Source of the DNA: Anaerolineae bacterium
GTDB lineage: Bacteria; Chloroflexota; Anaerolineae; Anaerolineales; Villigracilaceae
DNA length: 13,194 nucleotides
Assembly: GCA_003694975.1 (NCBI GenBank)
Contig: RFJH01000089.1
Span: forward strand, 1-13,194
Reading direction: 5' to 3'
Below are positions 7,852 through 13,194 of the stretch, piece by piece; the first letter of the stretch is position 1, and every line of letters starts with the position of its first letter. A model generated the notes under the pieces. The model made no database searches and had not been told where the DNA came from. It worked only from the letters and a program-made list of their open reading frames with translations. The translations under genes were made by a program, and so were the position numbers.

Positions 7852-7860
7852 ATTATAGCA
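7852..7860 (-). promoter_or_regulatory. Extended -10 promoter for the L,D-transpeptidase gene
   Basis: On the minus strand TGC-TATAAT (7860-7852) is a perfect extended -10 element. No good -35 hexamer sits at 16-18 bp, which extended -10 promoters tolerate. Transcription would start near 7845, leaving only about 16 nt of leader without a Shine-Dalgarno sequence. It is divergent from the roadblock-operon promoter about 60 bp away. Confidence 0.6.
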
Positions 7861-7915
7861 TGGAAGGATGACTTTACGTTTTTGTTAGGTAGTTGCCCAT
7901 TGGGAAGGATGTAAC

Positions 7916-7944
7916 TTGACACATTGCCTCGCCTGTGCTAAATT
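7916..7944 (+). promoter_or_regulatory. Promoter of the roadblock-V4R-response regulator operon
   Basis: A perfect -35 TTGACA (7916-7921) is followed after 17 bp by TAAATT (7939-7944), a 4/6 match to the -10 consensus, preceded by TGC to make an extended -10. The expected start is near 7951, giving a leader of about 54 nt. The -10 lies inside the inverted repeat described separately. Confidence 0.7.
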
Positions 7945-7949
7945 AGCAC
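7935..7949. promoter_or_regulatory. Inverted repeat over the operon -10, candidate operator
   Basis: GTGCTAA (7935-7941), one central A, and TTAGCAC (7943-7949) form a perfect 7-1-7 inverted repeat centred on the -10 element of the roadblock operon. This position is ideal for a repressor that competes with RNA polymerase. The half-site resembles the TTAGCAC half of the CIRCE element bound by HrcA, but the arm order is reversed and the 9-bp spacer is absent, so I do not call it CIRCE. The cognate regulator is unknown. Confidence 0.4.
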
Positions 7950-8004
7950 CATCGTGAACAAATTTTGTCAATGATTTTTCTCTCGTGGTTGCAAGGAGGG
8001 AAGG

Positions 8005-8376
8005 TTGTCTAAGTCTCGCACGCAATTGATGGTGGATCGCCTGCGCGAGTTGCAGGCTTCTTCGCCGGACATTGAGGCCTCGGCGGTGGTCAGCGTGGAT
8101 GGGTTGAGCATTGCGTCGGCGCTGCCTAAAGAAGTCGAAGAAGATCGCGTTTCGGCGATGTCGGCGGCGATGCTTTCGTTGGGTGAACGCATTGCGTCCG
8201 AGTTGGGACGTGGTGCTTTGGAGCAGGTGTACATCAAAGGCACTACGGGCTATGTGGTGCTGATGTCGGTGGGGGAAGAGGCTGTCCTGACAGCGCTGGC
8301 TCGGGAACAGGCAAAACTGGGCCTGATTTTCCTGGATATGCGTCGGGCGGCAGAAGACCTGGCAAAACTCTTGTAA
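8005..8376 (+). CDS. Roadblock/LC7 domain protein
   Basis: Small cytoplasmic protein of 123 aa, essentially one roadblock/LC7 domain. Seen: an N-terminal helix (about 5-18), the strand pair AVVSVDGLSIASALP (27-41), a central helix with MSAAMLSLGERIASELG (52-68), the strand pair QVYIKGTTGYVVLMSVG (74-90), and a C-terminal helix ending ...RRAAEDLAKLL. Bacterial relatives such as MglB dimerise and act on Ras-like GTPases or serve as signalling platforms; no GTPase gene is visible here. The start is TTG at 8005, fixed by a strong AAGGAGG at 7993-7999 with 5-base spacing; the next in-frame ATG (8029) lacks such a site. It is the first gene of an operon, 10 bp ahead of the V4R gene, and probably binds or regulates the proteins encoded downstream. 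Confidence 0.9.
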   Translation: MSKSRTQLMVDRLRELQASSPDIEASAVVSVDGLSIASALPKEVEEDRVSAMSAAMLSLGERIASELGRGALEQVYIKGTTGYVVLMSVGEEAVLTALAREQAKLGLIFLDMRRAAEDLAKLL

Positions 8377-8386
8377 TGGAGTCCGT

Positions 8387-9022
8387 ATGAGTCTCGTCGA
8401 GAAGAGTGGTCTTTATTACCCCAACAAGTTTGGCCTGATTATCGTCAAGGCGTTGGAAGATGTGATGGGGCGAAACGGCCTGAACGCCATACTCAACCTG
8501 GCCGGTTTGACCCAGTATATTGACAACTATCCGCCGGACAACCTGGAAAAAGGATTTGACTTTGCCGAACTCTCCGCCATTGGGATTGCTCTCGAGGAGA
8601 TGTACGGCCCACGCGGTGGGCGTGGCCTGGCTTTGCGTGCCGGACGTGCAACGTTCGCCGATGCGTTGAAGAACTTTGGTGCTCTGGCCGGCGTGGGCGA
8701 CCTGGCTTTCAAGGTGTTGCCATTGCAAGCCAAGTTGCGCATCGGTATTCCGGCTATGGCGAAGATCTTCTCTCAGGTCAGTGACCAGTTGACCACTGTG
8801 GAGGAGAAAGAGAACGAGTTCATTTATACTATTCACAAGTGCCCTGTCTGCTGGGGACGCTCCGGAATGGATAAGCCGGTTTGCTTTATCGCCGTTGGGT
8901 TGTTGCAGGAGGGCCTGAAGTGGGTTTCCGGAGGTAATGAGTTCCGCGTTAACGAGTCGAAGTGCGTGGCCTGCGGCGATGAGGTGTGTGAGTTCGTTAT
9001 CCAGAAGGAACCCATTGGTTGA
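8387..9022 (+). CDS. V4R-domain protein (predicted small-molecule sensor)
   Basis: Cytoplasmic protein of 211 aa with a C-terminal V4R (4-vinyl reductase) domain. Seen: an N-terminal helical region (10-75), a loop rich in Gly and Arg (PRGGRGLALRAG, 75-86), then strands with a six-Cys pattern, C152-x2-C155, C166, C193-x2-C196 and C201. The ending KCVACGDEVCEFVI is typical of V4R domains and suggests metal or ligand binding. V4R domains occur in bacteriochlorophyll 4-vinyl reductase and in many predicted hydrocarbon or ligand sensors, and have been proposed as ancestors of the eukaryotic TRAPP subunit Bet3. No photosynthesis gene is nearby, so a sensor role is likelier than an enzyme. GGAG at 8378-8381 supports the ATG. 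It sits between the roadblock and response-regulator genes, with gaps of 10 and 17 bp. Confidence 0.85.
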   Translation: MSLVEKSGLYYPNKFGLIIVKALEDVMGRNGLNAILNLAGLTQYIDNYPPDNLEKGFDFAELSAIGIALEEMYGPRGGRGLALRAGRATFADALKNFGALAGVGDLAFKVLPLQAKLRIGIPAMAKIFSQVSDQLTTVEEKENEFIYTIHKCPVCWGRSGMDKPVCFIAVGLLQEGLKWVSGGNEFRVNESKCVACGDEVCEFVIQKEPIG

Positions 9023-9039
9023 TCTGAAGCGAGGCGGGC

Positions 9040-9897
9040 GTGGCCGAGGAGAAGAAATCGAAGATTTTGATTGTGGAAGATGACCTGGACGTGGCGGAGA
9101 TGTTGAACGCGTACTTCCGCGTCCAGGGATATGAAGTGTTCACCGTGAACTGGGGGGAGGATGGGATTCGGGCCTGCCAGAGCGTGCGGCCCGATTTGAT
9201 TATCCTGGACATTCGCCTGCCCGATATTGACGGCTACGAAGTTGCCCGGCGTTTACGCAAGAATCGCCGTACCGAGAACATCCCGATTATTTTCCTGACC
9301 GAAAAGCGAGAACGCGCCGACAAACTGAAGGGGTTGCAACTCGGCGCGGATGATTACATCACCAAGCCCTTTGATGTGCAAGAGTTACGCCTCCGTGTGC
9401 GCAACGCGCTGCGCCGCGCCGGGCAGGGCGCGTTGACCAACCCGGTCACCGGCTTGCCGGACGGTGCGTTGGTGGACGAGCGTTTGAGCGAGGTGTTGCA
9501 GAAAAAAGGATGGGCGTTGCTGCTTGTCTCGCTGGAGAATTTCTCCTCGTTCCGTGAGGCGTATGGCTTCGTCGCTTCGGACGACGTGTTGCGTGCAGTC
9601 AGCCTGATGATTCATAATGCCATGCGCGAGGTCGGTGGGGGCGATCATTTCCTGGGTCATCTCAGTCCAACGGATTTCGTTCTGGTTGTTTTGCCCTCCA
9701 GTCTGCCGGCAATCAAGGAGCGAGTGCGCAGCCGGCTGGAGCAATCGCTGGATTATTTCTATCCGATCAAAGATCGCGAACGAGTCGCCAGGTTGCCGGA
9801 TCGACTGGCGGTGAAAATTGCCGAGATCACAGACGCCGCGGAGCGCTTTGGGAGCGTGGAGCAACTCAAGTTCGAGTTGCTGCGGCGCAAGAAGTGA
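9040..9897 (+). CDS. Response regulator with degenerate GGDEF domain
   Basis: Cytoplasmic two-component regulator of 285 aa. The receiver domain (about 6-127) is intact: acidic residues E13-D14-D15, phosphoacceptor D57 in LIILDIRLPDIDG, T87 and K109-P110. The second domain (about 135-285) opens with NPVTGLPDGALVDERL, the usual entry to a GGDEF domain, but the catalytic GGDEF loop is replaced by SPTDF (209-213), and the metal-binding DxD segment reads SLE (164-166). It therefore should not make c-di-GMP; it could bind a nucleotide or a partner protein. The start is GTG at 9040 with GAGG at 9031-9034. No histidine kinase gene is in the window, so the phosphate donor must be encoded elsewhere. 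Genes flank it closely: V4R 17 bp before, glycosyltransferase 3 bp after. Confidence 0.92.
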   Translation: MAEEKKSKILIVEDDLDVAEMLNAYFRVQGYEVFTVNWGEDGIRACQSVRPDLIILDIRLPDIDGYEVARRLRKNRRTENIPIIFLTEKRERADKLKGLQLGADDYITKPFDVQELRLRVRNALRRAGQGALTNPVTGLPDGALVDERLSEVLQKKGWALLLVSLENFSSFREAYGFVASDDVLRAVSLMIHNAMREVGGGDHFLGHLSPTDFVLVVLPSSLPAIKERVRSRLEQSLDYFYPIKDRERVARLPDRLAVKIAEITDAAERFGSVEQLKFELLRRKK

Positions 9898-9900
9898 GCC

Positions 9901-10659
9901 TTGCGTGTAGCCATCATTGTTCCGACGTATAACGAAGCGGAGAACCTGCCTCGGCTGGTCTCCGCTTTGCTTGCGCTCCCTCTGGAGTCGCGTGTTCTCG
10001 TTGTGGACGACAACAGTCCGGACGGGACAGGGCGGGTGGCGGATGATCTCGCCGCCCGGCAGCGTGACCGTGTGGAGGTGTTGCACCGCGCCGGAAAACT
10101 CGGCCTGCGCTCGGCGTATCTGGAGGGCTTCCGTCGCGCCCTGACCTGGGATGTGGATGCTCTGGCCCAGATGGACGCCGATTTTTCGCATGACCCCCGG
10201 GCGTTGCCGACAATGGTTGAACGGTTGGGTGAATATGATGTGGTGCTCGGATCGCGTTATGTTCGCGGCGGCAGTGTGGACGTGCGCTGGCCACTGTGGC
10301 GCAAGGCGCTCTCCGCCTTCGGGAATTTCTACGCCCGTACCATCCTCGGATTGCCCCTGCGTGACGTGACGACCGGGTATCGTCTCTGGCGGCGCGAGAC
10401 GCTGGAGGCGATGCCGCTAGAGCGCGTTCGGGCGAATGGTTATGTCTTCCTGGTGGAGATGATTTACCTGGCGCATTGCCTGGAGTATCGCATTGGCGAG
10501 GTGCCGATTTACTTCGCCGACCGCCGTTGGGGGAAATCGAAGATGTCGTTTCGGATTCAGGCGGAGGCGGCTCTGCGCGTCTGGCAGGTGTGGTGGGGGT
10601 ATCGGGACCTGAGGCGACAGGGAAAAGCGGCACGCAGGGAGAGGTTGCAGGCCGAATAG
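9901..10659 (+). CDS. DPM1-like polyprenol-phosphate glycosyltransferase (GT2)
   Basis: Predicted polyprenol monophosphomannose synthase-type enzyme, moving a sugar (probably mannose from GDP-mannose) to a lipid phosphate carrier at the inner face of the membrane; 252 aa. GT-A motifs seen: IIVPTYNEAENL (5-16), VVDDNSPDGTG (34-44), the metal-binding DAD in QMDADFSHDP (90-99), GSRYVRGG (117-124), DVTTGYRLWRR (155-165) and RRWGKSKMS (208-216), all in the DPM1 order. There is no C-terminal membrane domain, so it resembles the short form. The start is TTG at 9901, 3 bp after the response-regulator stop; no ATG fits the conserved N-terminus, and translation is probably coupled. The product would supply lipid-linked sugar for protein glycosylation or glycolipids. 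Its link to the signalling genes is by position only. Confidence 0.9.
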   Translation: MRVAIIVPTYNEAENLPRLVSALLALPLESRVLVVDDNSPDGTGRVADDLAARQRDRVEVLHRAGKLGLRSAYLEGFRRALTWDVDALAQMDADFSHDPRALPTMVERLGEYDVVLGSRYVRGGSVDVRWPLWRKALSAFGNFYARTILGLPLRDVTTGYRLWRRETLEAMPLERVRANGYVFLVEMIYLAHCLEYRIGEVPIYFADRRWGKSKMSFRIQAEAALRVWQVWWGYRDLRRQGKAARRERLQAE

Positions 10660-10673
10660 CGATATGCTATACT
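10645..10673 (+). promoter_or_regulatory. Promoter for the small membrane protein gene
   Basis: TATACT (10668-10673) is preceded by TGC, giving an extended -10. TTGCAG (10645-10650) lies 17 bp upstream as a weak -35. It overlaps the last codons of the glycosyltransferase gene and would start transcription near 10680, so the next gene can be expressed apart from the operon. Confidence 0.5.
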
Positions 10674-10679
10674 GAGATT

Positions 10680-10802
10680 GTCTTTTACAGGGGGTGATGG
10701 CTGCCTGTTAGTTTCCTCGCATCATTGGGTGAGAAGGGAGAAGAGTTATCGAGCAATGACGGTATCGATCGGTCGGGCTTTTTCACTTTAAAGGAGTCAA
10801 CA
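10680..10802 (+). other. Long 5' leader of the small membrane protein gene, unexplained
   Basis: About 120 nt separate the predicted transcription start from the start codon. I see no convincing riboswitch signature. There are short self-complementary pieces only (for example ATCGA and TCGAT about 12 bases apart near 10748-10770) and a TTTTT run at 10777-10781 just before the ribosome-binding site. The reading frame does extend up to an ATG at 10725, but that one has no fitting Shine-Dalgarno sequence. Confidence 0.3.
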
Positions 10803-11207
10803 ATGGCAACCCTATATGGAAGCATTGGCGGTCGTTCTCGCGAGAAGATGATGGCCGCAAAGCCCTCAACGGCGGAACAGGTCAAGGGGTATCTGGGGAA
10901 AGTCGCCGCGCATGTGCCGTCGGAAGTCATCACAATCTATTTGCTCGGCAAAGCCATCGCCTCGGGCAACAAAGGAATGTTGGGTTTTTGGGCTGTTGCG
11001 TGCTGGGCAATCGCCCTGTTCCTCCGCTGGTTTGGCACGCAGGGGGAAGGGAGAATGCTCAACGTCCTTCTGACGACGCTGGCCTTCCCAATCTGGGTTA
11101 TGGCCATCGGAGGGACGATCCTGGGATTTACGCTGGGTGAACAGGCGGCCACGCTGGCCGCGTTGGCGTTCGCCGTGGTCGGCGGAGCGTTGTATAACGC
11201 CGATTGA
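10803..11207 (+). CDS. Small membrane protein of unknown function
   Basis: Protein of 134 aa that I do not recognise. Residues 1-35 are polar and basic (MATLYGSIGG then Arg/Lys-rich), followed by a moderately hydrophobic stretch VPSEVITIYLLGKAIA (38-53). Three clear hydrophobic segments follow: about 58-77 (GMLGFWAVACWAIALFL), 85-107 (MLNVLLTTLAFPIWVMAIGG) and 115-131 (AATLAALAFAVVGGALY). The start at 10803 has AAGGAG at 10791-10796 with 6-base spacing, far better than the upstream ATG at 10725. It follows the glycosyltransferase on the same strand but has its own promoter candidate. The 109 bp after it, before the convergent rsmA, hold only a weak 4-bp hairpin followed by TTTT (11247-11266) as a possible terminator. 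Confidence 0.75.
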   Translation: MATLYGSIGGRSREKMMAAKPSTAEQVKGYLGKVAAHVPSEVITIYLLGKAIASGNKGMLGFWAVACWAIALFLRWFGTQGEGRMLNVLLTTLAFPIWVMAIGGTILGFTLGEQAATLAALAFAVVGGALYNAD

Positions 11208-11316
11208 GGTGGCGTGAGCAAACGATAAGGCAGGTGGCGGTTATCTGCACGAGCGCAGGTGCTTTTGGAGAGTGACTGTCACCTGACCGATATTATTGTT
11301 GGTGAGAAAATGAGCC

Positions 11317-12165
11317 TCAGGGGAGGAAAGTTTGCGTCAGGCGCTCCCATTCTTCCAGGGAGAGGGTCTCGGCGCGGCGCTGAGGGTCGATTCCGGCGGC
11401 GCGGAGACGCTCGGCGGCCTGTTCGGGCGAGATGCCCAGGCCGGCGGCGAGGGCGTTGCGTAACGTTTTGCGGCGTTGGGCGAAGGCGGCGCGGGCGAGG
11501 CGGAAGAACTCGTCCAGGTGTGTGACAGGCAGGCGCGGCCCGGCGCTCAGGTCAATGCGGATGACCGCCGAATCCACCTCCGGCGTGGGGTAGAAGGCTC
11601 CCGCCGGGATGCGCGCCACGATCTCCGGTACGCCGTAAACCTGCACGCTTAAAGCCAGCAGGCTCATTTTCCCTGCCGTGGCGCAGATGCGCTCGGCAAC
11701 CTCTTTTTGCACGGTGAGGACCATGCGGCGCGGACGAGGGTGAGCCTCCAGAAGGTGGCGCAACAGGGCGGAGGTGATGTGGTAGGGAATGTTGGCGACG
11801 ACCAGGTAGTCGGGTGACTGAACCAGGTCGCCGGGGGAGAGGGCGAGGATGTCGCCCTGGACGATGTCAATATTCGTGTAGCCACTAAGGACGGCGCGCA
11901 AAACGGGAAGCAATCGCCGATCCAACTCCACAGCAACCACGCGCTGCGCCACTTCGGCCAGGTAACGCGTCAGGCTGCCCAGGCCGGCGCCGACCTCCAG
12001 CACGGTATCCCGGGCGGTGATCTCCGCCGCGGCGACGATTTTACGCAGGGCGGTTTCGTCGATCAGGAAGTTCTGCCCCAGTCGTTTGCTGGGGCGCAGG
12101 CCGTGCGCGCGCAGAAGCGCGGCAACGCGCAGGGGTGGAAGCGGTTCGGGAGAAGGAGCAGGCAT
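11317..12165 (-). CDS. rsmA: 16S rRNA (A1518/A1519) dimethyladenosine transferase
   Basis: SAM-dependent methyltransferase (KsgA/RsmA) that dimethylates two adjacent adenines in the 3'-terminal hairpin of 16S rRNA during 30S assembly; 282 aa, typical length. Motifs seen in order: RLGQNFLID (28-36), the SAM-binding loop VLEVGAGLGSLT (55-66), VVAVELD (76-82) with the acidic ribose-binding Glu, GDIL (104-107), the catalytic NIPYHIT (125-131), FYPTPEVDSAVI (191-202) and FAQRRKTLRN (228-237). The ATG at 12165 lies 12 bp after the stop of the LCP gene on the same strand, with no good Shine-Dalgarno sequence, which suggests translation coupled to the upstream gene. The short Pro-rich N-terminus (PAPSPEPLPP) is slightly unusual but does not disturb the domain. 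Loss of this activity commonly confers kasugamycin resistance. Confidence 0.97.
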   Translation of the reverse strand: MPAPSPEPLPPLRVAALLRAHGLRPSKRLGQNFLIDETALRKIVAAAEITARDTVLEVGAGLGSLTRYLAEVAQRVVAVELDRRLLPVLRAVLSGYTNIDIVQGDILALSPGDLVQSPDYLVVANIPYHITSALLRHLLEAHPRPRRMVLTVQKEVAERICATAGKMSLLALSVQVYGVPEIVARIPAGAFYPTPEVDSAVIRIDLSAGPRLPVTHLDEFFRLARAAFAQRRKTLRNALAAGLGISPEQAAERLRAAGIDPQRRAETLSLEEWERLTQTFLP

Positions 12166-12177
12166 CGGCGGAGTCCG

Positions 12178-13194
12178 TTACGGAGAGGTTGGGGATGCAG
12201 GCCACGTTCCGGCGTTGAAGTAGCCCACGTAGGCGCGTAACAGGTTGAAGTCCACGTCCCAGACGAATGTGTAGCCGAGGACGGGGTCGTGGATGCGCGT
12301 CCCCTTGAAGAGTTCCGCTGGGAAGTAGACGAAGATCAGGTCGGGTTGCCGGATGTGGGTGGCCAGACAGGTCAGTTGGGCGATTTGTTCCGCCGAGAGG
12401 TCGGTCTGGACGGAGCCGAGGAAGGTGGCGATGAGTTCGGGGAGTTTGGGGAGGATATCCGGGCTGGTGAGGCGGTCGCGAAGGGCGTAGAGGATCAGGC
12501 TCTGGACTTCCGTGCGGGCGAAGACGCCGTTCGGGCGCAGGCGTGCCAGCATGAGCGCTTGTTGCCCGTTCAGGTGGTGGTGACCGGCGCGGAAGACCAA
12601 ATCGGTGCGGTAGTCCTGCCCCACGTCACGACCATCTACCGTGTAGGGCAGGTCAATGTCAATCCCGCCGACGGCATCCACGATGCGGACGAAGGTCTGC
12701 ATGTTGACGGCGATGTAGTGGTCGGTGTGCAGGCCGAAGTTGTGTTCCAGGGTGAGCGCCAGCAGGCCGGGGCCTTCGCCGGGGCCGTCGTAATAGCCGA
12801 AGCCCGGGTTGCCGTAGAGGTAGGCCTGATTCAGTTTGCCGTGCGTGATGCCGCCGTGCTCGGAGATGCCGGGGATTTCCACGTAGAGATCGCGAGGGAA
12901 GGCGAGCACCATGACTTTGCCGTTGACGAAGTCCACGCGCACGGCACGCATCACATCAGAGAGGCCGTAGGTGTAGGTGCTGCCGCGCGTATCCGAGCCG
13001 ATGGCCAGGATGGTCATCACCGGAGGGCCGCCGCAGAGCGTGACCGGTGTGGCCGTGGCCGTTGGGGTAAGCATAGGGCCCGGGCCGGGTTGTGCCGTCA
13101 TGGTGGGGCGCGGGGTGTGCCTGGAGAAGGGAGCAGTGGATGGCCGGAGAGGCGGGCCGAGTGGACTCTGCCAGGCGGAGGCCGCAGCCCGCAC
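12178..13194 (-). CDS. LytR-CpsA-Psr (LCP) family protein, 5' end beyond window
   Basis: Envelope protein expected to transfer a polyprenyl-diphosphate-linked glycopolymer to peptidoglycan outside the membrane. The 338 visible codons lack the N-terminus: the frame is open to the window edge, and the usual membrane anchor is not seen, so it probably lies outside. The first 50 or so visible residues are Pro/Thr-rich linker. The LCP domain follows: ILAIGSDTRG (62-71), SDVMRAVRVD (79-88), VLAFPRDLYVEIPG (96-109), KLNQAYLYGN (120-129), VGGIDIDL (175-182), LNGQQALMLARLRPNG (208-223). One commonly conserved Arg before the SD pair reads Leu78, and the usual DxxR..RQ segment is VFARTEVQ, so the site is somewhat divergent. 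rsmA begins 12 bp downstream, probably in the same transcript. Confidence 0.85.
   Translation of the reverse strand: MRAAASAWQSPLGPPLRPSTAPFSRHTPRPTMTAQPGPGPMLTPTATATPVTLCGGPPVMTILAIGSDTRGSTYTYGLSDVMRAVRVDFVNGKVMVLAFPRDLYVEIPGISEHGGITHGKLNQAYLYGNPGFGYYDGPGEGPGLLALTLEHNFGLHTDHYIAVNMQTFVRIVDAVGGIDIDLPYTVDGRDVGQDYRTDLVFRAGHHHLNGQQALMLARLRPNGVFARTEVQSLILYALRDRLTSPDILPKLPELIATFLGSVQTDLSAEQIAQLTCLATHIRQPDLIFVYFPAELFKGTRIHDPVLGYTFVWDVDFNLLRAYVGYFNAGTWPASPTSP

Noticed and set aside
7830..7922. Upstream ATG adding 31 residues to the L,D-transpeptidase
   Set aside because: It would place polar residues before the signal peptide and overlaps the extended -10 promoter.
7935..7949. CIRCE element (HrcA operator)
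   Set aside because: CIRCE is TTAGCACTC-N9-GAGTGCTAA; here the arms are in reverse order with a 1-base spacer and no chaperone gene follows.
9385..10191. 268-codon open frame on the minus strand across the response regulator and glycosyltransferase
   Set aside because: Overlaps two well supported genes antisense; no recognisable domain.
10680..10802. c-di-GMP or other riboswitch in the leader
   Set aside because: None of the conserved core sequences I know (GEMM, ydaO, ZTP) can be read there.

Overview
The window is bacterial chromosomal DNA with dense genes, moderately high GC and sigma-70-like promoters. It most resembles a Chloroflexota (Anaerolineae-type) bacterium. The pointers are a eukaryote-like (type 2) IleRS behind a T-box leader, a lipoprotein and an LCP protein with Pro/Thr-rich linkers, and a roadblock / V4R / response-regulator gene string. 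This placement is an inference from protein character, not a database match.

Layout. (1) 1-3662, minus strand: isoleucyl-tRNA synthetase (ileS, true start 3290) with a complete transcriptional T-box leader (specifier AUC, T-box bulge, antiterminator/terminator switch) and its promoter. (2) 3833-5979, plus strand: a PadR-family repressor and a 14-TM drug-efflux MFS transporter. They share a near-consensus promoter with a 7-2-7 inverted repeat just downstream, and a 17-bp-stem terminator closes the unit. (3) 7860-5979, minus strand: an exported L,D-transpeptidase followed by a Thr/Pro-rich lipoprotein, from an extended -10 promoter. (4) 7916-10659, plus strand: four tightly packed genes for a roadblock/LC7 protein, a V4R-domain protein, a response regulator with a degenerate GGDEF domain, and a DPM1-like polyprenol-phosphate glycosyltransferase. 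The promoter -10 lies inside a perfect inverted repeat. (5) 10645-11207, plus strand: a small unidentified membrane protein with its own promoter and a leader of about 120 nt. (6) 13194-11317, minus strand: an LCP-family protein cut by the window edge, then rsmA (16S rRNA dimethyladenosine transferase) 12 bp downstream.

How the genes fit together. Several neighbours concern the cell envelope: L,D-transpeptidase, lipoprotein, polyprenol-phosphate sugar transferase and LCP. ileS and rsmA are translation housekeeping genes with individual control. The padR-MFS pair looks like a self-contained, ligand-inducible efflux unit. The least explained and most interesting part is the roadblock-V4R-REC/GGDEF-like operon. 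It reads as a signalling module in which the putative small-molecule sensor (V4R), the dimeric platform (roadblock) and the output regulator are encoded together, but no GTPase is encoded in the window.
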